Assembly: GCA_039817885.1 (NCBI GenBank)
Contig: JBCBUY010000095.1
Location: 1-12,764, forward strand
Direction: 5' to 3'
Origin: CALLCD01 sp039817885
Lineage (GTDB): Bacteria > Pseudomonadota > Alphaproteobacteria > Caulobacterales > Hyphomonadaceae
DNA length: 12,764 nucleotides
In this document: positions 6,413 to 12,764 of the stretch, one piece after another
How positions within the stretch are numbered: the stretch's first letter is position 1
How the letters are laid out: the number at the start of each line of letters is the position of its first letter
Program-made: the position numbers and the translations under genes
Notes under the pieces: model-generated
Database searches by the model: none
What the model was told of the DNA's origin: nothing
Seen by the model: only the letters and a program-made list of their open reading frames with translations

Positions 6413-8357
6413 TTCTTCATCCCCAGCATCCGCTTTGAGCCAAAGCTCGTCACTGTTGGGATTTGTGCAAGGACTTCTTCTATTGGCGGCGCTTTTAGTC
6501 TTCGCCATCGCAGGACGTGCGAGCGCCCAGACGGGTCAGCAGAACTTCGATTTCGACACGCTTTACGCCCTTCTCTATGAAAACCCTATTGAGGCCAGCA
6601 ACCAAGCCGGTATTTTTCTGGAGGAAGGCCTCGCGGATCCGATAGACCGTGTCGATGCAATGACAATTGTTGGGTTAAGCCACTACATGCAGGGCGACTT
6701 CGAGAGGGCCGTAGACGTCTTGCATGAGGCATTCGTCATCGCCGAAGAGACGGAGGATCCAACCGCCATAGCGAATATCAGTCTTGTCTATGGCCAGGCG
6801 CTGGCTGAGGCCGGGAACTATCCGAGCGCCATTGTTCATATGCGGAACGCAGCCGCGCTCGGTAAAGAGCTTGAAAATACCCATATTTGGGTTGCGGCGC
6901 TCACAAACACGTTCGGCATTCTGTTCGAATCCGGCAGCTATGAAGCCGCATTGCCCGGTGCGGCGGAGGCCGCAAAAATCGCGTCTGACAACGAAGATCA
7001 GCGGCTTGTCTTTGTGACCCAGATCAATGTGGCAATCGTCAATGCAATGGTCGGTAATGTGCAGACCGCAGAAGATGCGCTGGCTGCGGCAAAGGCGAGT
7101 TACGATATTGATCAAAGTGACGCGTACACAAAGATGCATACCGCCTATAGCGAGGCGTTTGTAAGCTATCATACCAATAAGCCGGGGACAGCAGGCCTGG
7201 CTGAAGCCTGCCTCAACATGGCAAACGAATTGGAGGCCAGCGCCACAACGTTCGACTGTCAGCGAATTCTAACAGACCTTGCTCTACAGGAGGGTCGACC
7301 AAATGATGCTCGGGCCTATCTGGCGTCCATGGGGACTTTCATAGACGCCACGCCCTCACCGCCGCCGCTAAGGGAGGAGGCCTATGCCAGGCAAATGGTA
7401 GAACTGGCCCGACTTGATGGCGACGACAAAACGGCCGCCACTTTTCTTCAAAGACGCTTCGATGCGGCACGCGACCTGAATGATCGTCAGATCCAGATCG
7501 AGTTGGCAGTGGCTTCTGCTGACTTCGAGAAGGAAGGGATGGAGCTGAAACTGTCGCTAGAAGCTGCGCGAAGCGAAGCTGCAAGAGCAGAGGCCGGTCG
7601 GGCCAGAGCCATCAATATCGCAATTGGTGGCGGATTAATCCTCAGCTTGCTGGCGATCTATATGCTAATACGGAACCTCAATCTCAGTCGACGTATCGCC
7701 GGCCAACTCGAGAAAAATCTCGATCAGCGAGACCTGTACGCCCGGGATTTGCGTCATCGATCTCGAAATAATTTACAGACAATTTTAAGCCTCGTTCGCA
7801 TGCAACGGCGAACACTTGCCAACTCCACCACCGGTGCGACCGCACTCGTGGACGAATTGGCGATGCGCGTTCAAGCAATGGCAGTCCTGGAAAGCCAACT
7901 CTATGAAGATGGAGGGGAACTGAGTGAAGAAGTTCAAATGGACAGCTATCTGCGTGAGCTCGTTTCGACAGTTGCTGAAATCGCAGGCGCTAAGGATCGG
8001 ATAGGTGAAATTGAAATCGCTCCATTGGCGGTCGAGCCCGAAGTTGCCGCACCTATAGGCCTAATTGTATCTGAGCTGTTATATAATTCGTTCAAACACG
8101 CCGTTGATGCGACAGTTCAGATCGCTCTGCGGCTCTCTGAAACAAAAAAGGAAATCCTCATGACCGTCGCCGATAACGGTCCGGGATTTAATCAGGACGA
8201 CGTCAGAAAGAACTGCCCCCAGTCTTCGAATTCCGGAGGGCTTGGACTCCAGATCGTCGATGATTTGACGCGCCAGCTCGGTGGAAAGATCGCACTTGAT
8301 CAATCCGCAAACGGATCTGTTTGGCGTTTTGCGGGACCATTGCGATCAACCACGTAA
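6384..8357 (+). CDS. TPR-containing membrane sensor histidine kinase, HisKA_2 type (orphan)
   Basis: This is a 657-residue sensor kinase. A Ser-rich N-terminus leads to a hydrophobic segment (about 24-43) ending in ASA before Gln49, a plausible signal peptide. Residues about 60-350 are helical repeats of TPR type (for example GLSHYMQGDFERAVDVL, then GNYPSAIVHM and GSYEAALPGA), expected in the periplasm. Two cysteines there, C276 and C292, could form a disulfide. An alanine/glutamate-rich coiled stretch (about 380-405) precedes transmembrane helix 409-429. The cytoplasmic part has the H-box RHRSRNNLQ with phospho-acceptor His458, as in HisKA_2 rather than classic HisKA. The HATPase follows: N568 in ELLYNSFKHA, D597 in DNGPGF, and GGLGL (618-622). 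No response regulator is adjacent, so the partner is elsewhere; in alphaproteobacteria such kinases often feed stress or PhyR-like pathways, but that is inference. The TTG start with GAGG at 6371-6374 is the least certain part. Confidence 0.9.
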   Translation: MANTHYKTNSSSSPASALSQSSSLLGFVQGLLLLAALLVFAIAGRASAQTGQQNFDFDTLYALLYENPIEASNQAGIFLEEGLADPIDRVDAMTIVGLSHYMQGDFERAVDVLHEAFVIAEETEDPTAIANISLVYGQALAEAGNYPSAIVHMRNAAALGKELENTHIWVAALTNTFGILFESGSYEAALPGAAEAAKIASDNEDQRLVFVTQINVAIVNAMVGNVQTAEDALAAAKASYDIDQSDAYTKMHTAYSEAFVSYHTNKPGTAGLAEACLNMANELEASATTFDCQRILTDLALQEGRPNDARAYLASMGTFIDATPSPPPLREEAYARQMVELARLDGDDKTAATFLQRRFDAARDLNDRQIQIELAVASADFEKEGMELKLSLEAARSEAARAEAGRARAINIAIGGGLILSLLAIYMLIRNLNLSRRIAGQLEKNLDQRDLYARDLRHRSRNNLQTILSLVRMQRRTLANSTTGATALVDELAMRVQAMAVLESQLYEDGGELSEEVQMDSYLRELVSTVAEIAGAKDRIGEIEIAPLAVEPEVAAPIGLIVSELLYNSFKHAVDATVQIALRLSETKKEILMTVADNGPGFNQDDVRKNCPQSSNSGGLGLQIVDDLTRQLGGKIALDQSANGSVWRFAGPLRSTT

Positions 8358-8361
8358 TTGC

Positions 8362-8400
8362 TGCTTTCGCACAGTTCAGGCCGAAAGCATGCAACGGCCT
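8362..8400. other. Two mutually exclusive hairpins between the kinase and DUF2332 genes
   Basis: TGCTTTCG (8362-8369) pairs with CGAAAGCA (8382-8389), a perfect 8-bp stem with a 12-base loop. AGGCCG (8378-8383) pairs with CGGCCT (8395-8400), a perfect 6-bp stem with an 11-base loop. The two stems use overlapping bases, so only one can form at a time. Neither is followed by a run of T. The region starts 4 bases after the kinase stop and ends 27 bases before the DUF2332 start. It could act as a weak terminator or attenuator-like switch; the role is inferred. Confidence 0.4.
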
Positions 8401-8427
8401 TAATTGGTCACGTTTGGAGACGCCAAT

Positions 8428-9510
8428 ATGTCCCCTGAGGCAATCATTGATCACTTCCGGGAGCAGGCTGCTTTCTGCAAACATCTCGGATCACCTTTTA
8501 CTGCCGCACTCTGCGAGCTTATGGCCAATGACCTGAAAGCAGCTGGGCCGGTCGCGACATTGGTCGACGATTGGCCGACCAATCCCCTGAAAGATGCACT
8601 AGCCCTGCGCCTGTGCGGCGCGCTTCACCACGCGGCCCTTACAGACGCATCTCCCGAACTTGCAGCGGCTTATCCGAAATCCGAAGCGGCGTGGGATATG
8701 GACACCTTATGGCCATTCGCCCAGGAGCATCTGACGGACGCGGAAAACAAAGTCCGCGAGTTTCTTCAATTTCCTCCGCAAACGAATGAAACACGGCGGG
8801 CGATCGCACTGCTGCCTGGGTTTCTTCAGATTGCAGCGATGTTCGGAAAACCCCTCAATCTTCTGGAGCTTGGCGCGAGCGCGGGGCTCAATCAGAATTG
8901 GGAAAAATTCAATTATCAAACAGCGGCGTGGCAACGATCCGGCAGCAGCGATGTCATCGTCGACACCGATTGGCGCGGCCCCGCACCTGATGCCCTCGAT
9001 CAGGACATAGAGATTGCCGCGAGGGCTGCATGCGATCAAAACCCACTCAACATCCACGATATAGACGCAACCACGCGGCTAAAATCATACACCTGGCCGG
9101 ATCAACTGGATCGGCTGAAGCGCTTCGACGCGGCGGTCTCCCTTGCGCGTGAAATGGACACGACGGTCGAGAAAGCTGATGCAGCAGAATGGGTGAGGCG
9201 TAAACTCGGCAACCTCCCCCCCGGCCAAACAACGATCGTCTACCACTCCGTCTTTCTCCAATATCCACCGAGAGATGTCATTCAGGACATCATAACAGCG
9301 ATCGAGACGGCGGGGATAAATACCACTGAGGCTGCGCCGCTCGCCTGGCTCTGCTTCGAACCCGAGGGATTGTTCCAAGCGAAGCGCGCTGAGCCCCGGA
9401 TGATCACACGCCTGCAAACCTGGCCCGGCGGGCAAACACGCAATCTGTCTTACTCAGATGGCCATGCGACATTTGTCGATAGCTCCCCCGCAAGCCTGGC
9501 CAACACGTAA
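8428..9510 (+). CDS. DUF2332 family protein
   Basis: This 360-residue cytoplasmic protein fits the DUF2332 pattern: an opening helix FREQAAFCKHLGSPFTAALCELMANDL (split about residues 10-36), then LKDALALRLCGALHHAALT and the segment PELAAAYP (76-83). LLELGASAGLNQNW (145-158) looks like the glycine motif I of a Rossmann methyltransferase, and VYHSVFLQYP (271-280) is also typical of the family. This makes an S-adenosylmethionine-dependent role conceivable, but no activity has been established for the family that I can cite. The start is ATG 8428, with GGAGA (8415-8419) 8 bases upstream; an in-frame TTG at 8404 has no ribosome site. The gene lies 70 bases after the kinase and may be read through from it. 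Confidence 0.88.
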   Translation: MSPEAIIDHFREQAAFCKHLGSPFTAALCELMANDLKAAGPVATLVDDWPTNPLKDALALRLCGALHHAALTDASPELAAAYPKSEAAWDMDTLWPFAQEHLTDAENKVREFLQFPPQTNETRRAIALLPGFLQIAAMFGKPLNLLELGASAGLNQNWEKFNYQTAAWQRSGSSDVIVDTDWRGPAPDALDQDIEIAARAACDQNPLNIHDIDATTRLKSYTWPDQLDRLKRFDAAVSLAREMDTTVEKADAAEWVRRKLGNLPPGQTTIVYHSVFLQYPPRDVIQDIITAIETAGINTTEAAPLAWLCFEPEGLFQAKRAEPRMITRLQTWPGGQTRNLSYSDGHATFVDSSPASLANT

Positions 9511-9540
9511 TCCGATCACGGAACACCTGAGGCCTGCCCC

Positions 9541-10368
9541 CTAGCTGTCCTGTTCCAGAATAACTTTGGTATGCGGGAATGGGATTTCGACACCGGCAGC
9601 ATCGAGCGCCTTCTTCACGCGCTCAGGCATGGAATAGAGAATGTCGAAATAATGCTCACCCTTGCAGAAGGGACGAACGAGAAAATCCACCGACGAATTA
9701 TTGAGGGTCTCGATCTCAATGAAAGGAGCCGGATCAGACAGCACGTGCTGGTGCGCTTCCACCGTCTCCCGCAACACACGTTTCGCCGTATCAATATCTG
9801 CGCCATAGGCTATGCCAAAGCGCATATCGACACCGCGAATCTCATGATGGCTATGATTGATCATCTGCTCTCCCCAGATCTTGCCATTGGGAATGATGAT
9901 CTGCTGATTGTCGAACGTTGTCAGAATGGTCGTGAACAGAGTGATTTCATCCACATTGCCGAACTGGCCGGCCGCATCGATAAAGTCGCCGACCTTATAC
10001 GGCCTGAAGACCATCAGCATGACCCCAGCAGCAAGATTGGTCATTGCCCCCTGAAGCGCCAGTCCGACCGCTAAACCGGCAGCCCCCAACAACGCAACAA
10101 TTGACGTCGTCTCAACACCGAACCGATTCAGAACAGCAATGAAGACGAAGGCGAGAATGACATAGCGGACAAGACTGCCGAGAAAGCGAAAGAGCGTGTC
10201 ATCGAGCGCGTCGTATCGTGCGCCGGTCGCAGTCACGAACCGGCCGACGCGGCCAGCAATCCAGCTGCCGACAATGAATATGACAAGCGCCAGCAATATG
10301 TTCGACGCAAAGCCAACGGCACCCGGCGTATATTGCTCAATATCAAGATTGTTCAAGAATTCCTGCAT
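9541..10368 (-). CDS. mscS: Small-conductance mechanosensitive channel, MscS family
   Basis: This is a 275-residue inner-membrane channel that opens under membrane tension and releases solutes after hypo-osmotic shock. Its length is close to that of E. coli MscS (286). TM1 is about 20-40, TM2 about 64-82, and pore-lining TM3 about 88-122. TM3 contains LGAAGLAVGLALQG, nearly identical to E. coli, with pore leucines at L99 and L103 and the helix kink glycine at G107. FRPYKVGDFI and IIIPNGKIWGEQMIN mark the beta domain, and the C-terminal alpha-beta domain ends near residue 270. The start ATG 10368 has GGAGGGGG upstream on the minus strand. The gene is divergent from the OmpA-like protein gene, with 157 bases between. 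No other gene shares its operon in this window. Confidence 0.96.
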   Translation of the reverse strand: MQEFLNNLDIEQYTPGAVGFASNILLALVIFIVGSWIAGRVGRFVTATGARYDALDDTLFRFLGSLVRYVILAFVFIAVLNRFGVETTSIVALLGAAGLAVGLALQGAMTNLAAGVMLMVFRPYKVGDFIDAAGQFGNVDEITLFTTILTTFDNQQIIIPNGKIWGEQMINHSHHEIRGVDMRFGIAYGADIDTAKRVLRETVEAHQHVLSDPAPFIEIETLNNSSVDFLVRPFCKGEHYFDILYSMPERVKKALDAAGVEIPFPHTKVILEQDS

Positions 10369-10417
10369 GGAATACCCCCTCCAATAAGTGTAGACCGATT
10401 AGGATTACCGCCCTGAA

Positions 10418-10437
10418 TACAGTATGAATAAACTGTA
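10418..10437. promoter_or_regulatory. Perfect inverted repeat TACAGT-N8-ACTGTA, candidate operator
   Basis: TACAGT (10418-10423) and ACTGTA (10432-10437) are perfect inverted copies with an 8-base A/T-rich spacer. The site lies in the 157-base divergent region, about 50 bases upstream of mscS and 89 bases upstream of the OmpA-like gene. The geometry suits a dimeric repressor or activator. It is not the LexA CTGT-N8-ACAG arrangement but the reverse orientation of those half-sites. The regulator is not identified. Confidence 0.45.
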
Positions 10438-10525
10438 ACGAGGGAGACGCGGCCTCAATGCCGATGCGCATTCCCTAAATTGATGAACTCACTTATTCTA
10501 AGACCAAGAAGACGATTGATTTGAT

Positions 10526-11362
10526 ATGAGCCAGACCCCTCACCCCTATCAGGAAGACGATTCCGGCCGCCGCTGGATCATTCTGATTATCTTCCTTCTG
10601 CTTGTTGGATTTATCGCTGCGGGCATCTGGTTCTGGTACAATCAGCAGGAAGTTGGCGAAGCACCAGAACCTGTTCAGATCGCAACACACCCAGACCTGG
10701 AACCGCTCCCCGAAGCAGAGATTATAGATACGCTGCCGGTCAGCGATGAAGAGGCCGTTGCGGATGGCACCCTTCGGCGATTTGACGACAATCGCTGGCT
10801 GGAATCCGATGAGTTTGTCGGATTCGACACAAACCGCCGCCGGGCCGATTTACGGATCTATATTCTAAGCCAGAATTTTTCCTGGGTTTTCGGCGATGGC
10901 GATAGCGTCGAAAGTTCTCGCGGAGAGGCAGAGCTTCTGAACTTGTTCGCAGGCGGAGATTTCCAGGCGCGATTTTGCGAAGCAGACAGCCTGCTTGCGA
11001 TCGGCACATCTTCCTTCGAAGGCCCGCAGAAACTGAATCATGCTCTAGCGCGACAGCGCGCCCGAACACTTGTCTCCGAACTCGGATCAATCCGCCGGGC
11101 CTGCGATGGGGGCGGCCCCCGCTTGCTCGCTGCAAGCCTTGGAGAACACGCCGAAACCTCTCCCTGCCCGGGTCGCTTGAGATGTCCGGAAGCCACATCC
11201 TCTCAGCGAAGACTTATTTTGGTCGGCGTCAGCGCGGCCGAAAGCGGCGTGAATTTCAGCGAAGCGCTGTGGTCAGGCTTGCAGGGCTTCGATGCAGAAC
11301 AACGCAGCTTTTTCCGTGACTTCCGACTGTCGGACTATGACGAGTTCGAAATCCTCAACTAG
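10526..11362 (+). CDS. Single-pass membrane protein with a degenerate OmpA-like C-terminal domain
   Basis: This 278-residue protein has a short polar N-terminus, one transmembrane helix (about 17-38), an acidic, proline-rich linker (about 42-80) and a C-terminal domain predicted to be periplasmic. Residues 157-236 align with OmpA/MotB peptidoglycan-binding domains: G160-T-S-S-F-E-G166, then N171-HALARQRARTLV, where N171 and R178 fall exactly on the conserved N and R of the OmpA N-x-x-L-S-x-x-R-A pattern, and QRRLILVGV closes it. The aspartate of OmpA GHTD, which helps hold diaminopimelate, is Ser163 here, so peptidoglycan binding may be lost. Four cysteines (151, 193, 214, 220) could form disulfides. 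The ribosome site before ATG 10526 is weak. The gene is divergent from mscS and ends 3 bases from the convergent Lrp gene. The coding call is good; the OmpA link is by motif only. Confidence 0.78.
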   Translation: MSQTPHPYQEDDSGRRWIILIIFLLLVGFIAAGIWFWYNQQEVGEAPEPVQIATHPDLEPLPEAEIIDTLPVSDEEAVADGTLRRFDDNRWLESDEFVGFDTNRRRADLRIYILSQNFSWVFGDGDSVESSRGEAELLNLFAGGDFQARFCEADSLLAIGTSSFEGPQKLNHALARQRARTLVSELGSIRRACDGGGPRLLAASLGEHAETSPCPGRLRCPEATSSQRRLILVGVSAAESGVNFSEALWSGLQGFDAEQRSFFRDFRLSDYDEFEILN

Positions 11363-11365
11363 GCA

Positions 11366-11872
11366 TCACGCATCCGCCTTGTCCTTCTGAACAAGGCTGA
11401 GTGGCAAGGCCGTCGAGCGTTTGGTCGCGCGGATCACAATTCGCGACTGAACATCTGACACGAGCGCCGACCCGAGAAGCTTGTCGCGGAGAAAGTCATC
11501 ATATGCATGCATATCCGTTGTCACGACACGGATGATATAGTCGACAGCCCCGGTCACGGTCATGCATTCCGAGACCTCTTCCCATCCCTGAACCATATCC
11601 TCGAACGCTTGCAGATTGGTTCGGTTGGGCAAAGAGAGTTTGACCGTCGCGAAAACCTCGAAATTCAACCCCAATTGGTCACGATCCAGCAACGTCACCC
11701 GGCGCTGGATGATCCCCTGCTCTTCCATTCGCTTAATCCGCCGCCAACAAGGTGAGGACGACAGCCCAACCTGATCAGCGATTTCGGCAACAGACAAGCT
11801 TGCATCTCCCTGAACGAGTTCAAGGATCTTGGCATCAACATCATCTAGCACTTCAGGCAAATCTTCCCCCAC
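11366..11872 (-). CDS. Lrp/AsnC family transcriptional regulator
   Basis: This 168-residue regulator has an N-terminal helix-turn-helix (about 26-49, LSVAEIADQVGLSSSPCWRRIKRM) and a C-terminal RAM ligand domain (about 71-150) with the typical GAVDYIIRVVTTDMHAYDDFL. Family members form dimers and octamers and bind DNA in response to amino acids or other small ligands; the ligand here is unknown. The only starts are GTG 11872, with no good ribosome site, or GTG 11851, which follows GGGGGAAG by about 11 bases and gives the family-typical opening LDDVD at residue 9. I list the longer form; the shorter one (161 residues) is at least as likely. A TAG in frame 18 bases upstream of GTG 11872 rules out a longer start. 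Divergent from the MOSC gene, it may control itself and that gene. Confidence 0.93.
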   Translation of the reverse strand: MGEDLPEVLDDVDAKILELVQGDASLSVAEIADQVGLSSSPCWRRIKRMEEQGIIQRRVTLLDRDQLGLNFEVFATVKLSLPNRTNLQAFEDMVQGWEEVSECMTVTGAVDYIIRVVTTDMHAYDDFLRDKLLGSALVSDVQSRIVIRATKRSTALPLSLVQKDKADA

Positions 11873-11901
11873 CTTGGTCAGTAACGCGCACTATTTTTCC
11901 T

Positions 11902-12013
11902 GCATACACAACAATGCGAACAATTGAGGCAAGCTTTTTCTCATTGTCATGTGTAAGTGTGAGCAAGCTGCATGGAGTTGAGGCAGTTCTAGAGCAGATA
12001 TCATTGTCGTATG
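11902..12013. repeat. Short direct and inverted repeats in the Lrp/MOSC divergent region
   Basis: GCAT (11902-11905) and ATGC (11914-11917) form an inverted pair spaced 8 bases, about 30 bases upstream of the Lrp start. TTGAGGCA occurs at 11924-11931 and 11978-11985. TCATTGTC followed by ATGTG or GTATG occurs at 11941 and 12001, exactly 60 bases apart. GCAAGCT occurs near 11929 and 11963. Repeated sites between divergent genes suit cooperative binding of an Lrp-type octamer, which is inference. The second TCATTGTC copy ends about 20 bases before the MOSC start. Confidence 0.4.
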
Positions 12014-12033
12014 CTCGACGGTAAGGAGACCCA

Positions 12034-12525
12034 ATGCCAGCAACCGGAAAGATTTTGGGCATCGCCAGGCGGTCGGCACGGCGAGAGCCGATGGAAACGA
12101 TCGAGACGGGAAGGATCCATGTGGAGACCGGACTTGAAGGCGACTTTAAGGGTGCGAAACACAAGACACGGCAAATTACGATTCTTGCTGAAGAAGACTG
12201 GACATCGGCACTTACGGACCTGCCGGAACCAGCGCGCAAACTTCCATGGACAACACGGCGCGCTAATCTTTTGACCCGCGGATTGAGATTGCCGCGCGCG
12301 AAAGGTGCGAAATTGCAGATTGGCGACATCGAGCTCGAAGTCACGGGGCAAACATGGCCTTGCAAGCGGATGGACGACGCATTCCCCGGCCTGTTGAAAG
12401 CCCTCGGCCCGAATTGGCGCGGCGGCGTAACCTGCACGGTGATAAGCGGAGGACCAGTCAAATTGGGCGATACGATCACCATTAGCCATGCACCGGAAGA
12501 GATCGTTCGAATACTTCCCGGATGA
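12034..12525 (+). CDS. MOSC domain protein
   Basis: This is a 163-residue stand-alone MOSC protein. MOSC domains occur at the C-terminus of molybdenum-cofactor sulfurases and in the mARC and YiiM families, where they bind the molybdenum cofactor or handle sulfur. Visible are GLEGDFKGAKHKTRQITIL (about 33-51), RRANLLTRGLRLPRAKG (about 75-91), and VTGQTWPCKRM, whose Cys110 is the conserved MOSC cysteine. GGVTCTVISGGPVKLGD (about 130-146) closes the barrel. There is no signal peptide or ferredoxin domain, so it is a minimal form and probably cytoplasmic. The start ATG 12034 has AAGGAG (12023-12028), 5 bases upstream. It is divergent from the Lrp gene and may be its target. The substrate cannot be told. 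Confidence 0.93.
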   Translation: MPATGKILGIARRSARREPMETIETGRIHVETGLEGDFKGAKHKTRQITILAEEDWTSALTDLPEPARKLPWTTRRANLLTRGLRLPRAKGAKLQIGDIELEVTGQTWPCKRMDDAFPGLLKALGPNWRGGVTCTVISGGPVKLGDTITISHAPEEIVRILPG

Positions 12526-12578
12526 GGCCCATGTCTGGCTTCATCAAGGCGAACGGATAAAGTGGGTCAGTTAAAGCG

Positions 12579-12600
12579 GGGATAGATCAGGATGTATCCC
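12579..12600. other. Inverted repeat around the stop codon of the right-end minus-strand gene
   Basis: GGGATA (12579-12584) and TATCCC (12595-12600) are perfect inverted copies with a 10-base spacer that contains the TGA stop (12587-12589, minus strand). It lies between two convergent genes. No T-run of note follows in either direction, so it is at best a weak terminator. Confidence 0.3.
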
Positions 12601-12764
12601 ATAAAACCAACGCCTCTCGGAGCTCAAAACTGATCCCGCCATGGAGGATGCCGATCTCCGGGGAGAGGCTGGCGGGCGGCGCTCCGGGCGCAACAATCGG
12701 CGTCAGTTCACCCGATTGGCGGATAGCATAAAGTCGCCGGGCGAGACGCTTCGCATGGACTTCC
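12587..12764 (-). CDS. Unrecognised protein, C-terminal 58 residues (5' end outside window)
   Basis: An open frame on the minus strand runs from the right edge to TGA at 12589-12587. It gives 58 residues: a basic helix-like start (EVHAKRLARRLYAIRQSGEL), a proline/alanine-rich turn (TPIVAPGAPPASLSPE) and a strand-like end (IGILHGGISFELREALVLWD). Reading is open throughout and the composition looks coding, but the piece is short and I do not recognise the family. The gene begins beyond the window and converges with the MOSC gene, 61 bases apart. Confidence 0.55.
   Translation of the reverse strand, partial: EVHAKRLARRLYAIRQSGELTPIVAPGAPPASLSPEIGILHGGISFELREALVLWDTS

Noticed and set aside
10418..10437. 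LexA box
   Set aside because: The half-sites are in the reverse orientation (ACAGT...ACTGT rather than CTGT...ACAG), and alphaproteobacterial LexA uses GTTC-type half-sites.
11853..12482. 209-codon open frame on the minus strand across the MOSC gene and the Lrp promoter region
   Set aside because: It overlaps the MOSC coding sequence and the repeat-rich intergenic region, and the product is basic and motif-free.
1..12764. CRISPR array, tRNA, insertion sequence or defence cluster
   Set aside because: No regularly spaced repeats, cloverleaf sequence, transposase, terminal repeats or known defence proteins were seen on either strand.

Overview
The window looks like ordinary chromosome of an alphaproteobacterium. 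The evidence is the moderately high GC, the typical Shine-Dalgarno sequences, a thiolase, MscS, Lrp and M13 peptidase of proteobacterial type, and a HisKA_2-type sensor kinase of the kind common in that class. A Hyphomonadaceae or Maricaulales-like relative is my guess from the general feel of the proteins; the sequence alone does not prove it. I see no tRNA, rRNA, CRISPR array, transposase, integrase, attachment site or replication origin.

Layout. Positions 1-588 hold the 3' end of an RND efflux pump gene. Next comes a lipoprotein zinc metallopeptidase of family M13 (681-2876), which carries an unusual EF-hand-like insertion and ends at a good intrinsic terminator (2910-2942). Convergent to it is an uncharacterised 352-residue protein on the minus strand (2945-4003), whose C-terminal third resembles PcfJ-like proteins. 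A 334-base gap follows, with two adjoining hairpins (4085-4130). It leads into a small apparent operon of a dodecin-like protein and a DUF1801 protein (4338-4931), then a thiolase (5044-6225).

The central block is an orphan membrane sensor kinase (6384-8357) with a predicted periplasmic TPR domain and a HisKA_2/HATPase C-terminus. No response regulator is nearby. It probably uses a TTG start and overlaps an 18-codon leader ORF. A DUF2332 protein (8428-9510) follows, beyond a stretch that can fold into two mutually exclusive hairpins.

The right part has an MscS mechanosensitive channel (minus, 9541-10368) divergent from a single-pass membrane protein with a degenerate OmpA-like C-terminal domain (10526-11362). 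A perfect 6-bp inverted repeat lies between them. The OmpA-like gene converges within 3 bases on an Lrp/AsnC regulator (minus, 11366-11872). That regulator is divergent from a MOSC-domain protein (12034-12525), and their intergenic region is rich in short repeats. The window ends in the 3' part of an unrecognised minus-strand gene (12587-12764).

How the genes work together: the recurring theme is the cell envelope (efflux pump, secreted lipoprotein peptidase, periplasmic-sensing kinase, mechanosensitive channel, OmpA-like protein). Gene order is patchwork, with mostly single-gene units on both strands, so I do not see one coherent multi-gene system. The most noteworthy items are the EF-hand insertion in the M13 peptidase, the dodecin-like protein that lacks the flavin-stacking tryptophan, the orphan TPR kinase, and the degenerate OmpA-like protein that has lost the peptidoglycan-binding aspartate.
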